Shown here: one piece after another, positions 42,010 through 49,318 of the stretch
How the letters are laid out: each line of letters opens with the position of its first letter
Numbering within the stretch: the stretch's first letter is position 1
From: Nitrospira sp.
GTDB lineage: Bacteria; Nitrospirota; Nitrospiria; Nitrospirales; Nitrospiraceae
Reading direction: 5' to 3'
DNA length: 64,000 bases
Assembly: GCA_009594865.1 (NCBI GenBank)
Contig: VOPT01000002.1
Location: 1 to 64,000, forward strand
Translations under genes and position numbers: made by a program
The notes under the pieces: generated by a model
The model's input: the letters and a program-made list of their open reading frames with translations, nothing else
The model's database searches: none
What the model was told of the DNA's origin: nothing

Positions 42010-45000
42010 GTGTTTCACCAGGCCAAGGAGGCTCCTATCGATCCGCAGTCGGATTCCTCACCACAGCCCGCGCGCCCGTTGCGGGGGTTGCTCATCGCAC
42101 AGTTTTGCGGGGCCTTCAACGACAATGCCTGGAAATTTATGGTGGCCCTCCTGGGCATCCGGGCCGTCACCTCGACCCTCGCGCCCGGCCAGGATCTTGA
42201 AACGGCCTCGCAAACGCAGACCACGCTCGCAATGGTGGTGTTTACCCTTCCCCTGGTCTTGACCTCGTTCGTGGCGGGATTTTTTGCCGACCGGCTGAGC
42301 AAGCGGACCGTCATCATCACCATGAAGGGGGTGGAAGTTTTGCTCATGGCCGGCGCCACCCTCGCCCTGCTGTCGCATCCCACGGGAGGCCCCTGGGCCC
42401 TCGTGATGCTCGCCTGCATGGGTGTCCATAGCGCCCTGTTCAGCCCGGCCAAGTACGGCATTCTTCCCGAACTGTTGCCGCATGCCCAACTGGCCCGGGG
42501 CAACAGTATTCTAGAATTGTTCACCTTCCTGGCGATTTTGACGGGCACCACCGCCGGAGGGTTTCTGCTGGCCGGCGCCGGATCCCAACCCTGGCTTGCG
42601 CCGCTTGCACTGGCCGTGCTGGCGGCGATCGGTTTCGCCGCAGCCTGGGCGGTGCCGCCGGTCCCTCCCGCGCGCGCGACCGGGGGACTCTTCGATACCT
42701 TGCGCGGCGCGCTCTCAGCCTTGCGCGCGGATCGTCTGTTGCGACTAGCCATCACCGGCGCGGTGTTTTTCTGGACGATTGCCAGCCTCGTCGTGCAGAA
42801 CGTGCTGGTCTATGCCAAGGCCGTGCTCGGTCTGTCGGACGCGCTCGCCACCGTCCCCTCCGCACTCATTTCAGTGGGCATCGGACTGGGTGCCCTCGTG
42901 GTCGGCCGCCTCTCCCGGTCTCGAGTGGAGTACGGACTGGTCCCTCTGGGGGCAGCAGGCGTCGCGACCTTCCTCCTAACGCTCGGCTGGTGGATGCCGG
43001 CCTTTACCGGTACCCTCGTCTTGATGATCGCGTTGGGCATGTCGAGCGCGCTGATCTTCATTCCCATCAATGCCCTGGTGCAGTGGCGCGCGCCGCACGA
43101 CCGCCGGGGATCGGTCATCGCCCTGGAGAATATCTGCGTCTTCACGGGCATTCTGCTGGGCTCCCTGAGCGGCGGCCTGCTGGCGAGCGGCGGCCTTTCG
43201 ACCGTCGGAATCTTCCTCGCCACGGCCGGCGTCACCACCATCGGAACGGCCTGGGCCATGTGGCTGATGCCAGAAACCTTCCTGCGCCTCGTGTTGGTGC
43301 TCCTGACCCATACGATCTATCGCCTGCGTATTGTCGGACAAACCCACGTGCCCGTCACGGGTGGCGCCCTGCTCGTCCCCAACCATATTTCATTTATCGA
43401 TGGGTTTTTGCTGATCGCGAGCCTGGATCGGCCTGTCCGGTTTGTCGTCGATGCTCACTATGTGAACCTCCCCCTGTTCAAACCGTTCATGCGGGCGCTG
43501 AACGTGATTCCGATTACCTCCGACGGCGGCCCTCGCGTCATTCTCCGGGCTCTGCGCGATGCGGGCCAGGCCCTCGACGACGGTGATCTGGTCTGCATTT
43601 TCCCCGAAGGACAGATCACACGTACCGGCAATCTGCTGCCGTTCCGCCGTGGGTTCGAACGGATCGTGAAAGGCCGCGATGTGCCGGTAGTCCCGGTGCA
43701 TCTGGATCGCGTCTGGGGAAGCATCTTCAGTTTTGTCGGAGGGAGATTTGTGACCAAATGGCCGGAGCGGCTGCCCTATCCGGTGACTGTCTCATTCGGG
43801 GCCCCGGTCCCTGCCGGCACACCGGCGCATGAGCTTCGCCGGCTCGTCAGAGAACTCGGCGAAACCGCCTGGCACTGGCGGAAGGCTTCACGGCGTCCGC
43901 TGCATGCGGCGTTTGTCCGCAGTATGCGGCGGCATCCCTTTCGCCTCGCGATGGCCGACGCGACGAAACCCCATGTGTCGTCGCTCCAGGCCTTGATCGG
44001 CGCGATCGCCCTGGCCCGCGCGCTGACGCCCCACTGGCAAGGACAAACCTCCGTGGGCCTGCTGCTGCCGCCAACCGTCGCGGGGGCGCTGACCACGGTT
44101 GCCGCCGCACTCGCCGGCCGCACCAGCGTGAACCTCAATTACACCGTCGGCAAGGCCGGGCTCGAATCGGCCGTGCGGCAGGCCCAACTTCACACCATCG
44201 TCACCAGCCGCAAGTTTATCGAGAAAGCCAAGCTCGAGGTCCCCGATGGGCCAACGATCCTGTGGCTGGAAGACATCGGCGCCTCCATCGGCAGCCTGCA
44301 GAAAGCGCTCGCCTCGGCCCTGGCGATGCTCGCCCCGCTCCGGCTCATTGAATCGGCCTGCGGGCAAACCCGCCGCGTGACCATGGATGATCTGGCCACC
44401 ATTATCTTCAGCAGCGGCAGCACAGGCGAACCTAAAGGCGTGATGCTGACCCACTTCAGCATCGATGCCAATGTGCAAGCCGTCTCCCAAGTGCTGCCGC
44501 TGGACCCCGATGATCGCATCCTCGGCATTCTTCCGCTGTTCCACTCGTTCGGCTATCTCGTGTTCTGGTATGTCACGCTCAACGGCGCGGCCAGCGTATT
44601 CCACCCCTCCCCCCTCGATGTCACGGCCATTGGAGAACTATGCGCGAAATATCGCCTGACGTTTCTTGTCTGTACGCCCACATTTCTCCAGCTCTATCAA
44701 CGCCGCTGCACGCCCGAACAATTCAGCACGCTGCGGGTCGTGCTGACGGGCGCGGAAAAATTGTCGTTGCGTCTGTGCCAGTCGTTCCAGGACCGGTTCG
44801 GGATCGGCCCGATCGAAGGCTATGGCGTGACGGAGTGCGCGCCGGTGATTGCCGTGAACTGTCCGGATTTCAGAGCGGCAGGATTCTTTCAGCCGGCCTC
44901 GCGGCGCGGGACCGTCGGCCAACCGCTTCCAGGCGTGTCCGTTCGTATCGTTGATCCCGAGAGTGATGCCATTCTTCCTCCAGGCACGCCCGGGATGTTG

Positions 45001-45507
45001 CTGGTGAAAGGCCCGAACGTCATGAACGGCTACTTAGGGCGCGAGGACCTGACAGCTCAGGCCATGCGCGACGGATGGTATATTACAGGCGATATCGCGA
45101 CGCTTGATGATGACGGCTTCTTGACGATTACCGATCGGCTGTCACGCTTTTCCAAGATCGGCGGCGAAATGGTGCCGCATCGGCTGGTCGAAGAGGCGCT
45201 GCAACAGGCCTCAGGAGAAGAAATACCAGTCTGCGCGGTCACCGGCGTGCCGGATGAACGCAAAGGAGAACAGCTGGCCGTTCTGCACACCCTCGCCGAA
45301 GAACGACTGCCGCAGATTCTGGCGAAGGCCTCGGCCGCGGGTCTTCCGAATTTGTTTCTGCCCTCCCATAGCCATTGCTTCAAGGTCGAGGCGCTGCCGA
45401 TTCTTGGCACGGGCAAACTGGATCTCCGCGCGCTCAAGCGAATGGCGATGGAACGGCTCAATAGACCTGGTGCGCGAACTACCGGCGCGGAGCCTCCGGC
45501 CAACTGA
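42010..45507 (+). CDS. LplT-PlsC-acyl-ACP synthetase fusion (Aas-type)
   Basis: This 1165-residue protein has three modules. Residues 1-420 are an MFS permease like LplT (FCGAFNDNAWKFMVALLGIRA). Residues 430-640 are a PlsC-type acyltransferase with NHISFIDGFLL (HX4D) and FPEGQITRTGNL. Residues 670-1150 are an AMP-forming acyl-ACP/CoA synthetase with FSSGSTGEPKGVMLTH, YGVTECAPVIAVNC and TGDIATLDDDGFL. In E. coli LplT and Aas are separate and reacylate lysophospholipids. The GTG at 42010 has no good Shine-Dalgarno; an AAGGAGG at about 42022 lies within the frame. Confidence 0.93.
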   Translation: MFHQAKEAPIDPQSDSSPQPARPLRGLLIAQFCGAFNDNAWKFMVALLGIRAVTSTLAPGQDLETASQTQTTLAMVVFTLPLVLTSFVAGFFADRLSKRTVIITMKGVEVLLMAGATLALLSHPTGGPWALVMLACMGVHSALFSPAKYGILPELLPHAQLARGNSILELFTFLAILTGTTAGGFLLAGAGSQPWLAPLALAVLAAIGFAAAWAVPPVPPARATGGLFDTLRGALSALRADRLLRLAITGAVFFWTIASLVVQNVLVYAKAVLGLSDALATVPSALISVGIGLGALVVGRLSRSRVEYGLVPLGAAGVATFLLTLGWWMPAFTGTLVLMIALGMSSALIFIPINALVQWRAPHDRRGSVIALENICVFTGILLGSLSGGLLASGGLSTVGIFLATAGVTTIGTAWAMWLMPETFLRLVLVLLTHTIYRLRIVGQTHVPVTGGALLVPNHISFIDGFLLIASLDRPVRFVVDAHYVNLPLFKPFMRALNVIPITSDGGPRVILRALRDAGQALDDGDLVCIFPEGQITRTGNLLPFRRGFERIVKGRDVPVVPVHLDRVWGSIFSFVGGRFVTKWPERLPYPVTVSFGAPVPAGTPAHELRRLVRELGETAWHWRKASRRPLHAAFVRSMRRHPFRLAMADATKPHVSSLQALIGAIALARALTPHWQGQTSVGLLLPPTVAGALTTVAAALAGRTSVNLNYTVGKAGLESAVRQAQLHTIVTSRKFIEKAKLEVPDGPTILWLEDIGASIGSLQKALASALAMLAPLRLIESACGQTRRVTMDDLATIIFSSGSTGEPKGVMLTHFSIDANVQAVSQVLPLDPDDRILGILPLFHSFGYLVFWYVTLNGAASVFHPSPLDVTAIGELCAKYRLTFLVCTPTFLQLYQRRCTPEQFSTLRVVLTGAEKLSLRLCQSFQDRFGIGPIEGYGVTECAPVIAVNCPDFRAAGFFQPASRRGTVGQPLPGVSVRIVDPESDAILPPGTPGMLLVKGPNVMNGYLGREDLTAQAMRDGWYITGDIATLDDDGFLTITDRLSRFSKIGGEMVPHRLVEEALQQASGEEIPVCAVTGVPDERKGEQLAVLHTLAEERLPQILAKASAAGLPNLFLPSHSHCFKVEALPILGTGKLDLRALKRMAMERLNRPGARTTGAEPPAN

Positions 45508-45515
45508 CGCACGAG

Positions 45516-45758
45516 ATGCAACCGGTTTTCGACGAACACATGACAAGGCCGATTACAAAAACGCTGATTGATTGCCACGTTCATCTCGCGGCACTGCCGG
45601 ACGGTGACAACGGCTGCTACATCTCGCACAAAACCCTGCGCAGCCCGCTATTTCGCTTCCTGCTCTGGAAACAAGGCCTCTCACCGGAAAAGCCGCGTGA
45701 GGCGATTCAGCAATATCTTGCTGGTTTGACTTGCGATCTTGTTTTCCCGGACAGGTGA
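45516..45758 (+). pseudogene. Truncated amidohydrolase (5' fragment)
   Basis: Residues up to about 70 (TKTLIDCHVHLAALPDGDNGC ... FRFLLWKQGLSPEKPREAIQQYLAGL) match the start of a bacterial amidohydrolase/TIM-barrel family, with the HxH metal motif. The frame then changes to unrelated sequence (TCDLVFPDR) and stops, so three quarters of the enzyme are missing. It follows the fusion gene by 8 bp. The break near 45725 marks a deletion or insertion. Confidence 0.75.
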
Positions 45759-45787
45759 TATCTCCAGCTCAAAAGCTAGCCCCGAAC

Positions 45788-46059
45788 ATGGATGGGAAAA
45801 AGTTCAATCCGCATTTCCTATTGAGTAGCCTGCTGATTGCTGGGCTTTTACTCGTCGTTTTGTATCTTATTCAGTTTCTGGACGAAACTCTTGGATTCGT
45901 GTCTTTGGGTCGATTTCTTCTGTGTGGATCAACAGTCTGAACTGGTGGGCATCCACAGCAATTTGGTTCAGCTTTTGGTTTACGACACTCTATACATTAA
46001 GATTCATAATTCAGGCGCTGCAGAAGGTCCTTGCGCAAAAAATGATTCGCACTCCCTAA
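45788..46059 (+). pseudogene. Frame-broken small membrane protein
   Basis: Frame 1 from 45788 gives MDGKKFNPHFLLSSLL followed by a transmembrane helix and ends at 45940. A different frame gives a second membrane-like stretch, WINSLNWWASTAIWFSFW ... FIIQALQKVLAQKMIRTP, ending at 46059, with no start of its own. The two look like parts of one protein of about 90 residues separated by a frameshift near 45900. The segment is AT-richer than its neighbours. It could be a decayed import, or in part chance. Confidence 0.45.
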
Positions 46060-46064
46060 CTGCC

Positions 46065-46562
46065 ATGACGCGAGACGACATCCTCACCCATCTGCGCGAA
46101 AGGATTCTGGCCTTCGCGACATCACGCCTCCAGCAGGACGCCGCCGAGGATCTCACGCAAGAGGTGCTGGTCCTGCTGCATGAGAAATATGCCCGCGTGA
46201 CCGAGTTGACCGAACTGGTGCCCCTGGCCTTTCAGGTGCTCCGGTTCAAAATGCTGGATGCCCATCGCAAATCCTTGCGGCGGGGCGAGTATAATCAAGA
46301 TTCCGTCGATGACCTGCCATTGGCCAATCCCGGCGACGATCCGGCCACCCAATTGGATCAGAAGCAGCGCGTCGAGCGCTTGTTGACCGCCGTGGCGCAG
46401 CTTGGAGAGCGCTGTCGTGAACTGTTCAGATGGAAGCTGGAGGGCCACAGCTTTCCCGAGATTCAAACACTCATGGGGCAGGCGTCGATCAACACCATTT
46501 ACACCTGGGACCTGCGTTGCCGGAAACAGTTGTTGAGTCTGATGGGCGGCACATGGGAATAA
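46065..46562 (+). CDS. ECF-type RNA polymerase sigma factor
   Basis: This 165-residue protein has region 2 (ATSRLQQDAAEDLTQEVLVLLHEKY ... AFQVLRFKMLDAHRK, about 15-75) and region 4 (LLTAVAQLGERCRELFRWKLEGHSFPEIQTLMGQASINTIYTWDLRCRKQL, about 105-155). It directs transcription of a specific regulon, perhaps for envelope stress. I chose the ATG at 46065, since it starts the domain; the frame extends upstream into non-coding sequence. The next gene on the same strand encodes its likely anti-sigma factor. Confidence 0.9.
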   Translation: MTRDDILTHLRERILAFATSRLQQDAAEDLTQEVLVLLHEKYARVTELTELVPLAFQVLRFKMLDAHRKSLRRGEYNQDSVDDLPLANPGDDPATQLDQKQRVERLLTAVAQLGERCRELFRWKLEGHSFPEIQTLMGQASINTIYTWDLRCRKQLLSLMGGTWE

Positions 46563-46590
46563 TCCAACATGAGCGTTGCCTGATTCGGCT

Positions 46591-46651
46591 TACGTTTTCC
46601 CGTTCACGTCTCACGCTTTACCGTTGACGTTTTCGTTCACGATTCACACGC
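46591..46651 (+). repeat. Two imperfect direct repeats (GTTCACG type)
   Basis: Units 46591-46616 and 46626-46651 share ACGTTTTC, CGTTCACG and TCAC blocks (about 20 of 26 positions) in the sigma/anti-sigma gap. They resemble the low-complexity TTCACG runs seen in some genomes. Function is unknown; they lie where a secondary promoter or regulator site might be. Confidence 0.4.
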
Positions 46652-46658
46652 AAACCGT

Positions 46659-47969
46659 ATGGCTGATCACGAGCTGGAACAACTGTTAGGCGGCTTTGCG
46701 ACTGATACCTTGACGCCGGAGGAACGCAAGCGGTTCTATGCCGCAGCTTTGCACGATCAGCAGCTGTTCACTGCCCTGGCCGACGAACAGGCATTGAAAG
46801 AGTTGTTGGCGGATCCGGATGTTCGCCGGCGTCTCCTGCAGGCTGTACAGCATCCGGGCTCCGCTGCAACAGGCGGGACACCTGGGTGGTTGAATTGGTT
46901 CAGGAAACCGGCAGGGCTTGCCTGGGCAGGAGGATTGGCAGCAGCCCTTTTTGCCATCGCATTTGGAACCAGAATCTATCAAGAGAGCCTCGACCGTACG
47001 ACCCCCTCGACCGTGACCGAGGAGACCAGACCGGCCGCACCCCCGATGCCACGCGCACAGCCGTCGATGCCGGCGTCACAGTCTGCCGCTAGGCCAGAAC
47101 CGCAAGCTATGGACCAGGTCGACGCGGCTAAGGAAACCAAACGTACCGATAAGCTTGTCCAACGCGAGCAGCCTGTTGCAGGCAAAGCGTCGGAGCAGTT
47201 GGCGTCCAAATCTCTCGCCGAGAATGCCACGCCTCGACGTGAGCGCGACACATTGAGCAAGCAGGCACCGCTGGTGACGCCGGAAAAGGATTCCCCACGC
47301 TCGGCGGCCTCAGCTGACCAGAAGCTCGCTGCACCCGCGGCAACTCCGGCAGCAGCTCCCCAGTCGTCGGCAGCGCCGCCTCTCTCGCAAGCGCCGGCCG
47401 GATTCTCGGGGGCAAGTGCTCCAGCCCCGAAGAAGAGCGCCCGCGCCCTCTTTTATGGCGAGGAATCGAGCTCCAGCATCGGGCAGGCGAAACCGCTGGG
47501 CCTTCGCTACAGTTTTGTGACGAGGGGAACCGATGGCCGGGCTCAGGAAGTCACGGCAGCGATGGTTGCGCGAGGCAGCGAACCAGTGCGCCTCACCGTT
47601 GAAGCGACGCAGGAATCGTATGTACAGGTGCTCCAAAACCTGGGATCTGCCGGCACCAGGCTCTGGTGGCCGCCGCAGGAAACCGGCAAGATCTCCCTCA
47701 AACTGCAGCCCGGAAAGCGAAGCGAGATTCCCATGCCGCCTCCGGCCGAGAACGGCCTGATCACGCTCATCATCCGGCTCTCGTCGAAACCCTTCGGACC
47801 GCTTACGATGCAGGAAGTCGGCATGCTCGACCGATTCTCCTCCTCTCTGCTCATCGAAACCGTCTCTCCCGGCACGACCACGGGCGTTCAGGAACAGGCG
47901 ACCTATGTCGTGAGCCACGATCCATCCACCAGCGCCCAACTCGCCGTCGAGATACCGGTCGTTCAATAA
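46659..47969 (+). CDS. Putative transmembrane anti-sigma factor with DUF4384-like domain
   Basis: This 436-residue protein has a cytoplasmic N-terminal helical domain (MADHELEQLLGGFATDTLTP ... LKELLADPDVRRRLLQAV, 1-70), one helix (PAGLAWAGGLAAALFAIAFG, about 86-106), a long Ala/Pro/Ser-rich extracytoplasmic linker (110-265) and a C-terminal beta domain (GLRYSFVTRGTDGRAQEVTA ... EATQESYVQVLQNLG). The order suggests sigma-factor control with an outside sensor. The zinc anti-sigma HxxxCxxC motif is absent. Its position after the ECF sigma gene is the main support. Confidence 0.75.
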   Translation: MADHELEQLLGGFATDTLTPEERKRFYAAALHDQQLFTALADEQALKELLADPDVRRRLLQAVQHPGSAATGGTPGWLNWFRKPAGLAWAGGLAAALFAIAFGTRIYQESLDRTTPSTVTEETRPAAPPMPRAQPSMPASQSAARPEPQAMDQVDAAKETKRTDKLVQREQPVAGKASEQLASKSLAENATPRRERDTLSKQAPLVTPEKDSPRSAASADQKLAAPAATPAAAPQSSAAPPLSQAPAGFSGASAPAPKKSARALFYGEESSSSIGQAKPLGLRYSFVTRGTDGRAQEVTAAMVARGSEPVRLTVEATQESYVQVLQNLGSAGTRLWWPPQETGKISLKLQPGKRSEIPMPPPAENGLITLIIRLSSKPFGPLTMQEVGMLDRFSSSLLIETVSPGTTTGVQEQATYVVSHDPSTSAQLAVEIPVVQ

Positions 47970-48355
47970 CGTGGGGATCTCCACACTCCGCAGCACGGAT
48001 AGAACCGCATCGCCAACATGCCGGCTATCGCCGCCACGCCGCCGGTGAAGCACAGAGCAAATCCCAGCGCACCCGCGACAAACCACGGTCGCACGAACCG
48101 ATATTCATCCGCCTTCAGCAATGGGTGCAGCTCCACGGGTCGTTGCCACCACCGGGGCGGTAGCGCCATACGCCCAGACAAGGTCCGATACAGGACGACG
48201 TGATACCACCAGCCAGTTGGTATGCCGATCAACAAGCCGATGGCCAGCGCCCAGAGACCGAGCTCGACCATTCGAGGTGGGGTGGCCACAACAGTCAGCA
48301 AACCTGTCAGCCCGATCACCACCAGGCTCGCCAACACGAGGAGCAGTTCAAGCAT
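47963..48355 (-). CDS. Multi-pass membrane protein, unknown
   Basis: This 130-residue protein has four hydrophobic segments (LELLLVLASLVVIGLTGLL, LGLWALAIGLLIGIP, WYHVVLYRTLSG and FVAGALGFALCFTGGVAAIAGM), with Trp/Pro/Arg-rich loops. It is convergent with the anti-sigma gene, overlapping it by 7 bp. No family was recognised. Confidence 0.6.
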   Translation of the reverse strand: MLELLLVLASLVVIGLTGLLTVVATPPRMVELGLWALAIGLLIGIPTGWWYHVVLYRTLSGRMALPPRWWQRPVELHPLLKADEYRFVRPWFVAGALGFALCFTGGVAAIAGMLAMRFYPCCGVWRSPRY

Positions 48356-48403
48356 GGGCCGGATTATACGCGAACGACGGTAGGGAGGGTGGACACTGGC
48401 AGG

Positions 48404-49036
48404 TCACGGCGGCGCATCGATGTCGGTGCGGTTCCAGGTGAGAAAAAATAACATCGTATACTGGTTGTAAAACGTGCGGCCCACGAGGGTGGCGGACGAA
48501 CCGAGAAATTCGCCGGTACGGTTGTCGTAAATATCCAGATGGAGCCGCGCATACCCGCTTTGGTGTTGTTGTTTGTAGAGCGTCAGTTCCGGGAGCGCGA
48601 AGGGAATCAGCAGGCTCTGCACCGGCGGCATGCCAAAGAAGGTGATTCCCTGCATCGTCCCGAACGATTCCGCCATGACACGCACGAGATAGGGCGACTC
48701 CATGTCGCGCGCCCGTACCAGATACCCCCTGCGTCCTAATTCCGCCGCGACCGTATCCCGAATATACAGGATATCCCGATTCGGACTGTTCAACGAGCCC
48801 AGGTCCGAATTCGTCATTCTCAGTCGGGATCGGTCGCTCTCCAAGCCGGTTGCATCGAGCTCGACGTTCACGCCGGCAGGCAACTGCACGGTGAGGTTCG
48901 TCAGCGCTTGATTCACGGCCTGTGTCAGCAGCACCTGCTCCACCGCCGTCCTGGGCGTTCGAGATAACTCTTGCTCGAGCGAGCAGCCGGCCAGAACTGC
49001 CATGAGGCCCAACAGGAAACACGAACGAATCAGCAT
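48404..49036 (-). CDS. Conserved lipoprotein (DUF6655-like)
   Basis: This 210-residue protein has a signal with lipobox LAGC (MLIRSCFLLGLMAVLAGCSLEQEL), then a domain running LTQAVNQALTNLTVQLPAGVNVELDATGLES ... ELGRRGYLVRARDMESPYLVRVMAESFG and QSGYARLHLDIYDNRTGEFLGSSATLVGRTFYNQYTMLF. It is probably an outer-membrane or periplasmic lipoprotein of unknown function. The family name is from memory. It is divergent from the RnfD-like gene and shares the palindrome region. Confidence 0.8.
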   Translation of the reverse strand: MLIRSCFLLGLMAVLAGCSLEQELSRTPRTAVEQVLLTQAVNQALTNLTVQLPAGVNVELDATGLESDRSRLRMTNSDLGSLNSPNRDILYIRDTVAAELGRRGYLVRARDMESPYLVRVMAESFGTMQGITFFGMPPVQSLLIPFALPELTLYKQQHQSGYARLHLDIYDNRTGEFLGSSATLVGRTFYNQYTMLFFLTWNRTDIDAPP

Positions 49037-49120
49037 GTCCTCAACCTCGACGGGAATCCCTTATGCGTAAAGGCTAATAGACTATGCGGTGCTGTTCAAT
49101 GAGGCATATCCCTAGCGCTT

Positions 49121-49156
49121 GAGAGAATCGTCATGACGATTCTCTCGTGACGTCAC
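49121..49156. promoter_or_regulatory. Perfect 26-bp palindrome plus adjacent 10-bp palindrome
   Basis: The half-site GAGAGAATCGTCA is followed immediately by its exact inverted copy (49121-49146), and the next base starts GTGACGTCAC (49147-49156), also a perfect palindrome. They lie in the 280-bp divergent region between a lipoprotein gene and the RnfD-like gene. They are candidate operator sites or a cruciform; no T tract follows, so a terminator is less likely. Confidence 0.6.
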
Positions 49157-49318
49157 TCCAGGGAGGCAGCGGGCCTATGCTCTACTGCGCGCGTCGAACG
49201 AGGACTTTCTGAAGCCGCGCGTTCCGCGAGCCAAGAGTATAGGCCTGCCGCCTCGCCCTCCCTCCCTTCTGAAAGGATTGCTCGCTTCGTTCCATACCCT
49301 CCTGTGAAGGGAGGCATT

